Positions 44,112-52,933 of a stretch of DNA of 64,000 bases are shown here, in pieces (within the stretch, counting starts at the first letter, position 1; every line of letters begins with the position of its first letter). The notes under the pieces are model-generated. The model was not told the origin of the DNA. It searched no databases and was given only the letters and a program-made list of their open reading frames with translations. This DNA comes from Desulfosporosinus orientis DSM 765 (GTDB lineage Bacteria; Bacillota; Desulfitobacteriia; Desulfitobacteriales; Desulfitobacteriaceae), in NCBI RefSeq assembly GCF_000235605.1, contig NC_016584.1:2840001-2904000 (forward strand), written 5' to 3'. The position numbers and the translations under genes were made by a program.

Positions 44112-44915
44112 ATGCTAGTTGTTGGAGAATTAATTAATGCCAGCCGTAAGGCTATAGGGGAGGCAATCAAAGCACAAGATGCAGAATATATCCGGAAGAT
44201 TGCCAAAGATGAGTTTGAAGCCGGGGCAGATTACATAGACGTTAATGCCGGAATTTTTGTCGGTAAAGAAGCGGAATACTTGCAATGGCTGGTTAAGAAT
44301 GTTCAGGAAGTAGTAGATGCTCCTTGCTGTATCGACAGCCCGGATCCCAAGGCTATTGATGCAGCCTTATCCGTACACAAGGGTACTGCTATGATCAACT
44401 CAATTTCGTTGGAGAAAGAACGTTATGATGCCTTGATACCGGTGGTTGCGGGAACAGATTTGAGAGTTGTGGCACTCTGTATGAGTGACGACGGAATGCC
44501 TGAAACCATGGATCAGCGTTTGAAAATTGCCGAAAAACTGATTGACGGACTGGTTAAAAACAATGTTCCGATTAACAACATCTATGTAGATCCTTTAGTT
44601 CAGCCCATTTCTACCAACAGCACTTTTGCAGTGGAATTCATCAACTCTGTTGAAGCGATTATGACACGCTTCAAAGGGGTTCATACTATGTGCGGACTGT
44701 CCAATGTATCTTATGGGCTGCCCGTTCGTAAATTCATGAACCAGGCCTTTGCTATCATGGCTATCGGTAAAGGTTTAGACGGCTTGATCATCAATCCTTT
44801 GGATAAAATGATGATGGCAAGCTTAGTTACAGCGGAAGCCCTGGCCGGCCGCGATGATTTCTGTGTCAATTACCTTAAAGCCTATCGCAATAAACAATTT
44901 GATTTCTTAGGTTAA
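44112..44915 (+). CDS. mtgA: Methyltetrahydrofolate:corrinoid methyltransferase (MtgA/MtaA-like function), 267 aa
   Basis: A TIM-barrel pterin-binding methyltransferase like AcsE, the MetH folate domain and MtgA of Desulfitobacterium. VGELINASRKAIGEAI, FEAGADYIDVNAGI, PCCIDSPDPKAIDAAL and MINSISLEKER are the family motifs. It would transfer methyl groups between methylcobalamin protein and tetrahydrofolate. Start ATG 44112 follows AAAAGGAGG. It is separated from mtaC/mtaB by an inserted element and a CobW gene on the other strand. Its partner could be the methanol system or the MttB-family enzyme. Confidence 0.85.
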   Translation: MLVVGELINASRKAIGEAIKAQDAEYIRKIAKDEFEAGADYIDVNAGIFVGKEAEYLQWLVKNVQEVVDAPCCIDSPDPKAIDAALSVHKGTAMINSISLEKERYDALIPVVAGTDLRVVALCMSDDGMPETMDQRLKIAEKLIDGLVKNNVPINNIYVDPLVQPISTNSTFAVEFINSVEAIMTRFKGVHTMCGLSNVSYGLPVRKFMNQAFAIMAIGKGLDGLIINPLDKMMMASLVTAEALAGRDDFCVNYLKAYRNKQFDFLG

Positions 44916-44947
44916 TCTCCTTTCGCTTATTCCGATCTATTCGCATA

Positions 44948-44986
44948 AAGGGCAGTCGCAGAGAGAATTTCTTTGTGGCTGCCCTT
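44948..44986 (+). terminator. Terminator after mtgA
   Basis: AAGGGCAG (44948-44955) pairs with CTGCCCTT (44979-44986), with an imperfect inner stem. ATTAAT follows. Confidence 0.65.
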
Positions 44987-45019
44987 ATTAATACTACTCT
45001 GAAAAAAGCCTCTTGGGTA

Positions 45020-45045
45020 GACAGCGGGTCGGTTCTTCTGTCTGG
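45020..45045 (+). repeat. Half copy of a terminator-like repeat
   Basis: This 26-base stretch matches 21 of 26 bases of the left arm of the hairpin at 52935-52960 (shared core CGGTTCTT and TGTCT). The right arm is missing here. Confidence 0.5.
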
Positions 45046-45053
45046 CTCTTGAG

Positions 45054-45325
45054 AGGAGCGCTTTTCTAGTTATGTTAATCCGTGCGAAGACAGTGTCTTC
45101 GTACAGCACGCGTCTGCGAGTTCCGCCGCTGCCTCGCTGGACGGTTCGCGAGCGCGTCCGAACCTCTGGGTATTCCTGCATGTGTGCCGCTCCTTGCCAT
45201 CCTTGGCACCGCGGCATCAGTCCATCCATGGACAAGTCCTGCGGCGCGCTACGGGGACGCGAACCGTCGGCGCTCGTCTTAGCGCGGCTTCACTGACGCA
45301 TCCGCTTAGCTGAAAAAGCGCTCCT
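45054..45325. repeat. Non-coding 272-bp element with 12-bp terminal inverted repeats
   Basis: AGGAGCGCTTTT at 45054-45065 is repeated as its exact reverse complement at 45314-45325. Inside, GACGGTTCGCG (45140-45150) recurs inverted at 45258-45268, and small dyads lie at 45085-45101 (CGAAGACA-g-TGTCTTCG) and 45220-45233. The block is much richer in G+C than its surroundings and has no plausible gene; the short open frames in it have GC-driven, Arg/Ser/Pro-rich translations. It looks like a MITE- or REP-like insertion. No target-site duplication is obvious. Confidence 0.55.
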
Positions 45326-45561
45326 TCTGCAGTTTATTGGGAGCGGAAGATGAAATTTGAGGGGCTCGGGTCAGGTTCGCGGAATCTTTAAGCATTTTTC
45401 ATCCTCTGCTGGCGCTGCGGCAGCGGCATGGGGGTCTATCCTGAAAAAGGCACCCGAAAGCTCCAAAATAATCTGAAGAATCCAACTTTGTTTTCGTCGT
45501 GGGCGCCAGCCAAGTTTTCTAATGCCGGCGGATTTCCAGTAGTTTGAGAAGAGAAACTGAC
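45326..45561. other. Intergenic stretch without a recognisable gene
   Basis: About 240 bases between the inverted-repeat element and a terminator. A 65-codon minus-strand frame (45371-45568) is Ala- and Arg-rich and runs into the terminator arm; I do not support it as a gene. It may be part of a longer repeat together with the element to its left. Confidence 0.35.
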
Positions 45562-45608
45562 ACGGCACTCAAAGTTTTCGCGGACGCCACGAAAACTTTG
45601 AGTGCCGT
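45562..45608 (-). terminator. Terminator of the CobW-type gene
   Basis: CGGCACTCAAAGTTTTCG (45563-45580) pairs perfectly with CGAAAACTTTGAGTGCCG (45590-45607), plus an A-T closing pair. It lies just past the stop codon of the minus-strand gene. Confidence 0.75.
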
Positions 45609-45624
45609 ATGACTAGGGTTACAT

Positions 45625-46527
45625 TTAATTATCAAGGGCGAAAAAAGAGGTCAAGGCTTCTTTTTTTAGACCGTTCCCGATAAAGCTGACAATGCCGATT
45701 TGGGTGTCCGTTGTTTCTTCAATGGAATATTGTCCCTCCACATAATTGAATTCAAGAAAAGCAGAACCGGAATTAAGAATGCCTTTGCCCCGCATCACCT
45801 TGCCCAAGGCCCCGGTCTTACATATTTCCAGGATGCCCTCCAACTGAGAGAAGCTTATGATTTTAGAAGTTTTTAAGCCTACGGAATCAAAGTTATGATC
45901 GGGGAAATGACTGGGAAAGGTCAAGGGGAACTCAGAAGTCCGGTTGATTAAAGCCTTGGTGTCCTGAGCCGTTAATTTGGCCCAATCTTTAGAAAGGACA
46001 GGAGCCTTTTCATTAAGGAGCTGCAGTTCCTGCACAATAGGGTCAAGATTCTTGTCATCAAGAAACTGTGCTTTGCTTATCACCAATGATGAAGCATTGA
46101 GGATCTGGCTTTTAAAAAAAGCTGAGTGACTTTGGATATTGTCGGCAAAATTCAGAGCGTCAATCACGGTAATGACAGAGTTAATGGTGCATTTGTCAGC
46201 TATTTCCGGGTCGCGGAAGACATCCAGAATCTCACCGAAAATAAAAATTCCCGAGGGTTCAAAGATAATTCTGTCAATTTTCTGGTTTAATAACTGTTTT
46301 AAGGTATAGAGAAAGTCTCCTTTAAGTTTACAGCAGACGCAGCCATTAGATAGTTCATAAACCTCAAAGCCCTCAAATTCAAGAATCTCCCGATCGACAT
46401 TGACTTCTCCGAAATCATTTTCAATTAGAACAATCTTCTCACATGTATCAAGAGAATGAAGGATCTTTTTGACGAGAGTGGTTTTGCCGGCGCCTAAAAA
46501 GCCAGAGACAATATCAAATTTTACCAT
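45625..46527 (-). CDS. CobW/COG0523 family metal-chaperone GTPase, 300 aa
   Basis: A G3E-family GTPase. P-loop GFLGAGKTTLVKK, Walker B LIENDFGEVNVD, the metal-binding motif SNGCVCCKLKGDF (C-x-C-C) and the GTP-specificity SKAQF (consensus [ST/N]K-x-D/Q) are visible. Family members deliver Zn or Co to client enzymes. I chose ATG 46527 (MVKFDIVSGFLGAG), nine bases behind AGGAGG; upstream ATG codons at 46533 and 46551 are too near or precede the site. It is divergent from mtaC-mtaB, whose product MtaB is a zinc enzyme. Confidence 0.88.
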   Translation of the reverse strand: MVKFDIVSGFLGAGKTTLVKKILHSLDTCEKIVLIENDFGEVNVDREILEFEGFEVYELSNGCVCCKLKGDFLYTLKQLLNQKIDRIIFEPSGIFIFGEILDVFRDPEIADKCTINSVITVIDALNFADNIQSHSAFFKSQILNASSLVISKAQFLDDKNLDPIVQELQLLNEKAPVLSKDWAKLTAQDTKALINRTSEFPLTFPSHFPDHNFDSVGLKTSKIISFSQLEGILEICKTGALGKVMRGKGILNSGSAFLEFNYVEGQYSIEETTDTQIGIVSFIGNGLKKEALTSFFALDN

Positions 46528-46923
46528 ATCCATTGTCCTCCTATGAATCAAAGTAATTGTCTCATTATAAGTAAGCTTAATGATATTTCTCTGACTATAC
46601 CATGGATTATTTTGTATTATTGGGGATTTTCCGATGACATTTTTAAGGGCAACAGGGCATTAATCGGTGGTTTCGGAGAAGAAAATCCGGGACAGAACTG
46701 GTTAAGATCTATACAGATAAAACAAAAATGTCCATGTAAACAATTTGGATAAACAATTACAATAACATCAACGAGATAAATCAAAAATTTTTGAAGATTC
46801 TTTCTATACTTTTTTTGTCGAAGAGAGAGTTGGTGAAGTGAGGTGAGAGGAATTTGGGATTGTAGCTGTGGATTAGGCAGGCAAAAATAATTGACAAACT
46901 ATGAAGAACGAGGAGGATAATGT
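46528..46923. other. Divergent control region between the CobW gene and mtaC
   Basis: About 400 AT-rich bases holding promoters for both directions. A strong ribosome-binding site GAGGAGGA precedes mtaC. No -24/-12 element and no riboswitch were recognised. A 69-codon plus-strand frame (46543-46752) starts inside the ribosome-binding region of the divergent gene and shows no family likeness. Confidence 0.45.
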
Positions 46924-47571
46924 ATGTTTGATTTTACTGAATTGAGTAATGCCGTTATTGAAGGGGATAATGCGCAAGTCCAGGCGAAGGTTAATGAAGC
47001 CATTAATACCAAGGTAGATCCTTTGGAAATTATTAATCAGGGACTCATCGGAGGTATGAATGTTGTTGGACAGCGCTTCAAAGTTAATGATATGTTTGTA
47101 CCGGAAGTATTAATGTCGGCTCGGGCCATGAATATGGGTATTGAATTAGTAAAGCCCTTGCTGGCCGGCGGGGAAATGACCAACAAGGGTACGGTTATTA
47201 TCGGAACAGTTAAAGGCGACCTCCATGATATCGGCAAGAGTTTGGTCGGCATGATGCTGGAGTGCACGGGATATAAAGTTGTGGATTTGGGCGTGGACAT
47301 TGCACCGGAAGAGTTTGTGGTGGCTGCCAGAGAAAATAATGGACAAGTCTTAGCTCTTTCCGCCTTGCTCACTACCACCATGTTGTCTATGAAATCCACT
47401 GTCGATGTCTGTGTGGAAGAAGGCATTCGCAATAATGTCAAAATTATCGTTGGCGGCGCTCCCATTACCCAGGAATTTGCCGATCAAATTGGTGCTGACG
47501 GTTATGCCGGAGATGCTGCGGGGGCTGTGGAATTAGTCAGCAAGTTAGTGACTGAAATGGCTGCGCGCTAA
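46924..47571 (+). CDS. mtaC: Corrinoid protein (MtaC-like), 215 aa
   Basis: The methyl-carrying corrinoid protein. N-terminal four-helix cap (about 1-90) and B12-binding Rossmann domain with GTVKGDLHDIGKSLVGMML, whose D-x-H-x-x-G supplies the His that coordinates cobalt, then VVDLGVDIAPEEF and IIVGGAPIT. It lies 18 bases before mtaB and should be methylated by it. A paralogue is encoded at 50626-51270. Confidence 0.9.
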   Translation: MFDFTELSNAVIEGDNAQVQAKVNEAINTKVDPLEIINQGLIGGMNVVGQRFKVNDMFVPEVLMSARAMNMGIELVKPLLAGGEMTNKGTVIIGTVKGDLHDIGKSLVGMMLECTGYKVVDLGVDIAPEEFVVAARENNGQVLALSALLTTTMLSMKSTVDVCVEEGIRNNVKIIVGGAPITQEFADQIGADGYAGDAAGAVELVSKLVTEMAAR

Positions 47572-47589
47572 AAAAGGGAGGGTTTTATT

Positions 47590-48984
47590 GTGGCAAATAT
47601 TCAATTTACGGAACTTGCTTATAATAACGCGGATGAGATTATTTATGGTTATGCCAAGAAACCGGTTGTCTGCAATAATGGCATGGTTATCGGCGGAGGA
47701 ACTGTTTATCCGGAAGTCAATCTTACTTTGCCGACGATGCTGATTAGTGAAGAAACCATGCCAAAAGTATTAGCCCAGTATGACGAAATGATCCATGGTA
47801 TTTGTTCTAAAGCTCATGAGCTTCATTCTCCGGGTTTTATTATTGAAATTGAACTACTTCCTCCCTGCACCTTTAATCCTCAATGGGGCAAAGATGTAAC
47901 CAAGGTTGTTAAGGGAGTCATGGATGAATATAGCACCAAATTCGGACAGAAAAGTCTCCTCAGGATGACGGTGGTTGATGTTCGCGAGGGCAAAACCCTG
48001 GCTCATATGTATAAAGGCGAACACTGGGATAATGTTATTAATACTTTTAAAGGATGTGCCGAAGCGGGAGCGGATTTCCTGGCTATTGAGTCCATTGGCG
48101 GCAAGCAGCTTCATGATGAAGCGGTTATGAATTGTGACTTGCCGAAAGCGGTCTTCTCTTTAGGAGCTATCGGCTGCCGGGATATGGGTATTCTATGGGA
48201 TGAAATTGTTAAAATTTCACAAGAATATAACTGCATCCCCTCTGGAGATACGGCTTGCGGCTTTGCCAATACCTCCATGGTTATGGCCCATAAGAATTTT
48301 ATTCCTAAAGTTTTTGCTGCTATTGACCGGGTTATGTGTGCGGTCAGAACCTTAGTTGCCGTGGAACGGGGTGCGGTCGGACCGGATAAAGACTGCGGCT
48401 ATGAAGGCGTATATCTTAAAGCTATTAGCGGAACCCCGATTTCTATGGAAGGAAAAACCGCTGCCTGTGCTCACTCAAGTTGCGTCGGAAATATTTCTGC
48501 CAGTGTCGCGGACTGCTGGAGCAATGAATCGGTAGAAAATATAAGATTACTGGGCGGAATGGCACCCACCGTCTATATTGAACAGTTGATTTATGACTGC
48601 CGTTTAATGAACGGGGCGACCACCAGAGGTTCCGCTAAAGAAATCAGGGATATTCTAATTGAATCGGATAAAATGTACGATCCTCAGGCTTATATACTGG
48701 ATCCTAAAGTAGCTTTCAGGATCAGCGGGGAGATTATTAAAGGAAAAACTCATTTTGAACGGACCAAAATAGCTGCTGCCGCTACTATTAATGAAATAAG
48801 AGCAGGATTTAAAGATGGCTTGCTTCAACTGGATGCCAAGGAATTGAAATACCTGGATATCTTTGAAAAGCAATTAAAAGCAATTCCCGATGATGAAGCA
48901 GAATTTGCTAAACAAATTTTGCCGATGTGCACAGTCGATAAATTTGATCCTGCCAAATACGATTTTAATGTAGCTGCAAAATAA
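47590..48984 (+). CDS. mtaB: Methanol:corrinoid methyltransferase, 464 aa
   Basis: A zinc-dependent TIM-barrel enzyme moving the methyl group of methanol to MtaC. Compared with Methanosarcina MtaB, the zinc ligands appear conserved: Glu 167 (AIESIGGKQ), Cys 223 (GDTACGF) and Cys 269 (GPDKDCGYE). MEGKTAACAHS and DCWSNESVEN are also MtaB-specific. Start GTG 47590 follows GGGAGGG. Methanol is the known substrate of this family; no other methylated alcohol has been excluded here. Confidence 0.92.
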   Translation: MANIQFTELAYNNADEIIYGYAKKPVVCNNGMVIGGGTVYPEVNLTLPTMLISEETMPKVLAQYDEMIHGICSKAHELHSPGFIIEIELLPPCTFNPQWGKDVTKVVKGVMDEYSTKFGQKSLLRMTVVDVREGKTLAHMYKGEHWDNVINTFKGCAEAGADFLAIESIGGKQLHDEAVMNCDLPKAVFSLGAIGCRDMGILWDEIVKISQEYNCIPSGDTACGFANTSMVMAHKNFIPKVFAAIDRVMCAVRTLVAVERGAVGPDKDCGYEGVYLKAISGTPISMEGKTAACAHSSCVGNISASVADCWSNESVENIRLLGGMAPTVYIEQLIYDCRLMNGATTRGSAKEIRDILIESDKMYDPQAYILDPKVAFRISGEIIKGKTHFERTKIAAAATINEIRAGFKDGLLQLDAKELKYLDIFEKQLKAIPDDEAEFAKQILPMCTVDKFDPAKYDFNVAAK

Positions 48985-49046
48985 CATGTATTTTAGCATC
49001 TGAAACATTTATTTTATTATAGAAGTTCCCCTAATAAAATTATTCT

Positions 49047-49098
49047 GGCACCCTTTTTCCGGTTGTTTAGCTTAAAATTTACCGGATTAAAGAGTGCC
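49047..49098 (+). terminator. Terminator after mtaB
   Basis: GGCACCCTTTTTCCGG (49047-49062) pairs, with a few mismatches, with CCGGATTAAAGAGTGCC (49082-49098). T-rich sequence follows a few bases later. Confidence 0.6.
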
Positions 49099-49261
49099 CC
49101 TTTGAATTTTTAAATTTTTCATAAAAATACAGTTTTGCTTATGGTATAATGTTAATAATAAGTTGAAATATAGTTTTAGCCGCCTTTTCTTCCAAAATGG
49201 GACGGGAATTAACTGAGTATTTGCACATAGGTATGTGTGAAACTACTTTGGAGGTGGTAAT

Positions 49262-50581
49262 ATGAATAAGAGAGAGGTTAACCAGGACAAAAAACTGCAA
49301 TGGCTCGAACAATTAGTCGGGCGTAATCTATTGGAAAAAATGCTATGCTCTTTTTCTAAATCTACCGGTTTAAAGGCGATTCTCGTAGATAACAAGGGTA
49401 ATACCTTAATTTCTCCGGATCATGCCAAAAAGGATTGTGATTTTTGTGAGATGATTAAATCTGACAGCAACGGTGCTAAGAAATGCCAGCGATCCTATGC
49501 GCGGGCTTGCACTGAGGCTTCAAAATATGGAGAGCCTTATATTTTTCGTTGTCATGCCGGTTTAATAATGTGGGCGGCGCCGATTTTACTGGACGAATAT
49601 GTTGGCTCAATTATTTGCGGGCAGGTACTGATGTGGGAACCCGAAGACTATTTTCTGGAAGAAATTGAAGAAATGGTTAAGGGTCTTAATATTGATGTAG
49701 CAGCAGTCAAGTGGTCTGCCTCCCATTTAGAAATTATGTCAAGTGATAAAGTGCAAGCAGCAGCGGACCTGTTATTTGTCGTCGCCAACCAAATTATGCA
49801 AAGCGGCATGACGGTCTTAGAACAGCGAAGAGAGATAGCCGCTCAACAAGCAAGATTAGCGGAAGAAATACAAGCCCGTAAACGTGCGGAAGTTGCTATG
49901 AACACCATTGAATCCAGAACCAAGAGAATTAATTCTTTAGAGAAAGAACAAGAACTCAAATTGAAAGTGCGAAATGGAGAAAAACGTACAGCAGAAAAAC
50001 TGTTAGAAAAAATTTTGGTGGATGTTTTTTCCAAGGACTCCAATCATTTAGATACCTTGAAAACCAGAATGATGGAACTTGTCGTGATCATATCCAGAGC
50101 TGCTGTGGATGGAGGGGCTGAATTGGGTGAAGTCTCACAGCTTAACACTCAGTTTTATCGAGAAATACTTGAGATTACATCTCCCGATGAACTTTGTTTA
50201 TGGAGCAAAAAAATGTTAGAGACTGTTATGAATTATATTGAAACCAATAAAAATCAGAAGAACCTGCAAGCAATCCAGAAAGCTGCTGAATTTATACGGA
50301 AAAATTATCGGAATAAACTGACAATCGATAACATTGCTCAGGCCGTTTATTTGAGCCCTTGCTATGTCAGCAGAATTTTTAAACAAGGTTTAGGTTGCAC
50401 CTTAATGGAATATCTCACCCAGGTGCGGGTGGAAGAAGCTAAGGCTATGCTGAAGGATCCTAAATATAACGTCATGCAGGTTGCTGAAGAAAGCGGTTTT
50501 GAAGATCCGGGCTACTTTACCAGAGTTTTTAAGAAGCTTGAGGGAGTAACTCCAAGCCGGTATAAACAACATGCATTATAA
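49262..50581 (+). CDS. PocR-sensor AraC family regulator, 439 aa
   Basis: N-terminal PocR-type ligand domain (about 10-180) with a cysteine pattern C-x2-C-x12-C-x7-C-x13-CH, ending in LFVVANQIMQ. A coiled linker (about 185-245) leads to an alpha-helical middle and an AraC DNA-binding domain at the C-terminus (about 335-437) with IAQAVYLSPCYVSRIFKQ and VAEESGFEDPGYFTRVFKKL. PocR-type regulators commonly control methyltransferase and diol utilisation genes. Its place between mtaB and the second corrinoid protein makes these its likely targets. Confidence 0.88.
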   Translation: MNKREVNQDKKLQWLEQLVGRNLLEKMLCSFSKSTGLKAILVDNKGNTLISPDHAKKDCDFCEMIKSDSNGAKKCQRSYARACTEASKYGEPYIFRCHAGLIMWAAPILLDEYVGSIICGQVLMWEPEDYFLEEIEEMVKGLNIDVAAVKWSASHLEIMSSDKVQAAADLLFVVANQIMQSGMTVLEQRREIAAQQARLAEEIQARKRAEVAMNTIESRTKRINSLEKEQELKLKVRNGEKRTAEKLLEKILVDVFSKDSNHLDTLKTRMMELVVIISRAAVDGGAELGEVSQLNTQFYREILEITSPDELCLWSKKMLETVMNYIETNKNQKNLQAIQKAAEFIRKNYRNKLTIDNIAQAVYLSPCYVSRIFKQGLGCTLMEYLTQVRVEEAKAMLKDPKYNVMQVAEESGFEDPGYFTRVFKKLEGVTPSRYKQHAL

Positions 50582-50625
50582 TGAATACCACTTCTTAAGG
50601 AATCAGATAAGGAGAGTGGAGGAGA

Positions 50626-51270
50626 TTGGCAACGACGGAATTAGAGTTGGAATTAATCACAAAAGCATTGATCAAAGGGCAAGCCAGTCGAGTAAAGACT
50701 CTGACTTTGTTAGCTATTGAAAATGGGGTCACTCCCCAAAGGATTTTTCAACATGCTTTACTGCCCGGCATGCAAGTTATTGGCAGCCAATTTCGAGATA
50801 AAGCAATTTACATTTCAGATGTACTCATAGCATCAAGGGCGATGCATGCGGGACTGCATGCTTTAAAGCCACTCCTTTCTCAGCCCAAGCAATCGTCATT
50901 GGGTAAAATAGTTATTGGCACAGTTGCTGGGGATTTACATGATATCGGCAAAAACCTAATTGTTATGATGTTTCGGGGTGCCGGCTTTGAAGTCATTGAT
51001 CTAGGCATTGATGTTCAAACGGAGGATTTTATGGAGGCAGTAATAAAACATCAACCTGATATATTAGCCTTGTCAGCGATGCTTACGACAACTTTACCCA
51101 TGATGCCTGAAGCAATAACTGAGTTAGAACGTTTACAGTTACGCGACAGTGTTAAGATAATTATTGGCGGAAACCCTGCTACCCAAGAATTTGCTCAGTC
51201 AATCAAGGCTGACGGGTATGCGGTGGATGTATTTAAAGCCGTTGATTTAGCGGTGCAGTTTGTGCAGTGA
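50626..51270 (+). CDS. Second corrinoid protein (MtaC/MttC-like), 214 aa
   Basis: Same layout as the protein encoded at 46924: N-terminal helical cap, then GTVAGDLHDIGKNLIVMMF with the D-x-H-x-x-G cobalt-ligand motif, VIDLGIDVQTEDF and IIIGGNPATQEFA. It starts at TTG 50626 behind GGAGGA. It has no methyltransferase gene beside it. It could serve MtaB, or the MttB-family enzyme 34 kb away, which also lacks an adjacent corrinoid protein. Confidence 0.88.
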   Translation: MATTELELELITKALIKGQASRVKTLTLLAIENGVTPQRIFQHALLPGMQVIGSQFRDKAIYISDVLIASRAMHAGLHALKPLLSQPKQSSLGKIVIGTVAGDLHDIGKNLIVMMFRGAGFEVIDLGIDVQTEDFMEAVIKHQPDILALSAMLTTTLPMMPEAITELERLQLRDSVKIIIGGNPATQEFAQSIKADGYAVDVFKAVDLAVQFVQ

Positions 51271-51319
51271 GGTTTGAAACTATGATTTACAGAGAGTTAT
51301 TGCAGTATGTGCTACGGAG

Positions 51320-51370
51320 TAAACTAGGAGTTCCTTACCTAAGATAAGGAGAACTTCTAGTTTATTTTTT
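51320..51370 (+). terminator. Terminator after the second corrinoid protein gene
   Basis: AAACTAGGAGTTCCTTA (from 51321) pairs with TAAGGAGAACTTCTAGTTT (to 51363) with small bulges, followed by ATTTTTT. Confidence 0.8.
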
Positions 51371-51490
51371 GTTTGGAGGAACTGGGGCGAATTTTCTAAT
51401 TCCTGTCTAAGGTTTGACTACGAAAGATTGATTTTGGAAATAACTAGACTCTATGAAAAATTTGCATAATAATGGGGGAGGATTACCGGT

Positions 51491-52921
51491 ATGATAGGGT
51501 ACTTAATGTTACTCATAAGCCTTCTCCAGGTTGTACTCTTGGGCAGAGAAATAATCTTAGAAAACCGTTCCCCAGGCAATACAGTGACTTGGATTTTTAT
51601 ACTTGCTCTCTTTCCGGTACTAGGTTTGATTCTTTATATACTGTTTGGAAAATCCACTCATGGACCAATGTTTCATGGCAAGCATTATCAGGATAACCCG
51701 ATAAATCGTTGGGTTAGTCAACAGCAATTTGCTATTAAGAACAAGGAATTGCTGTCTCACAGGGAGATGAACTTTGATTTAAAATTGCTCAATCTCCACT
51801 TAAACTCAGGATTTGCTCCATTAACCATCAATAATCAAGCAGAAATATTATTAAACGGCGGAGAGAAGTTTAAGGCATTATTCTATGCCTTGGAAAAGGC
51901 CTCTCACCATATTCACCTCAGCTATTTTATTTTTAATGATGATGAAATTGGGGAAGATGTGTTAAAAATTTTGTCTCGTAAAGTAACTGAGGGAGTGGCG
52001 GTACGAGTTATTCTCGATGGCATGGGAAGCCTGTCAATTTCCGGAACTATGATGAGACGTATGAAAACAGCAGGCATACAAGCAAAGTGGTTTTTCCCCA
52101 TACAATTTCCTTATTTAACCTCTAAATTAAATCTGCGCTATCATCGCAAGATCGTTGTTGTTGATGGAAGTATCGGTTTTATTGGAGGATTAAACATTGG
52201 AGATGAATATTTATCCCGGGATTCTAAATTAGGTTTTTGGAGGGATACTCATTTAAAGCTACAGGGAGAAGCAGTCCATGCCATACAAGCAGTCTTTTTG
52301 AATGATTGGTATTATGTCACTCGTCAACAGATTAAGGGTGAACACTATTTTCCGAAAACTAAGATTTCTCAAATGTTGCCTATACAAATACTTGCCAGTG
52401 GACCAGACTCAAAATGGAACTCCATTTTGTATAGTTTCTTTAGTTCTATTACCATGGCAAAAGAGAGTATCTACATTGAAACTCCATATTTTATCCCGGA
52501 TCAAAGCCTGATTATTGCCCTAAAAACGGCGGCACTCAGCGGTTTAGATGTTCAACTTATTGTCCAGGGGATACCTGAACACAAATTTACCTATTTAGCT
52601 ATGAATTCTTATTTTGAAGAATTACTTCAGGCTGGTGTGAAAATTTTTCAATATATGAAAGGAACCCTACATGCCAAAATCCTGATTATTGATAATCATC
52701 TAGCTTTAGTAGGATCTGCCAATATGGATATACGAAGTTTTTTTCTTGATTTTGAGATCAGCGCCTTTATTTATGACCCAATAATTACCGAAGAATTAAT
52801 CAACTATTATGATCTGGATTTAAAAGACTGCAATAAAGTTATTCTGGAGGAATTCCAGCATCGCTCATCCATAGAAAAATTTAAAGAATCCAGTGCCCGT
52901 TTGCTTTCTTCTCTCTTGTAA
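51491..52921 (+). CDS. cls: Cardiolipin synthase, 476 aa
   Basis: A membrane-bound phospholipase D-superfamily enzyme joining two phosphatidylglycerols. Two N-terminal membrane helices (GYLMLLISLLQVVLLG and WIFILALFPVLGLILYILFG) are followed by two HKD motifs, RYHRKIVVVDGSIGFIGG and LHAKILIIDNHLALVGSANMD. The C-terminus ends in a typical RLLSSLL. Start ATG 51491 follows GGGGGAGG. Monocistronic. Confidence 0.93.
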   Translation: MIGYLMLLISLLQVVLLGREIILENRSPGNTVTWIFILALFPVLGLILYILFGKSTHGPMFHGKHYQDNPINRWVSQQQFAIKNKELLSHREMNFDLKLLNLHLNSGFAPLTINNQAEILLNGGEKFKALFYALEKASHHIHLSYFIFNDDEIGEDVLKILSRKVTEGVAVRVILDGMGSLSISGTMMRRMKTAGIQAKWFFPIQFPYLTSKLNLRYHRKIVVVDGSIGFIGGLNIGDEYLSRDSKLGFWRDTHLKLQGEAVHAIQAVFLNDWYYVTRQQIKGEHYFPKTKISQMLPIQILASGPDSKWNSILYSFFSSITMAKESIYIETPYFIPDQSLIIALKTAALSGLDVQLIVQGIPEHKFTYLAMNSYFEELLQAGVKIFQYMKGTLHAKILIIDNHLALVGSANMDIRSFFLDFEISAFIYDPIITEELINYYDLDLKDCNKVILEEFQHRSSIEKFKESSARLLSSLL

Positions 52922-52933
52922 GCAGACAGGGGC

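Noticed and set aside
45072-45296. Two overlapping plus-strand frames of 66-74 codons
   Set aside because: They lie inside the GC-rich inverted-repeat element, overlap each other in two frames and look like composition-driven chance frames.
46543-46752. 69-codon plus-strand frame in the mtaC upstream region
   Set aside because: Begins inside the ribosome-binding region of the divergent GTPase gene and has no family likeness.
47037-47465. 142-codon minus-strand open frame
   Set aside because: Shadow of mtaC, whose corrinoid-binding motif is unambiguous.
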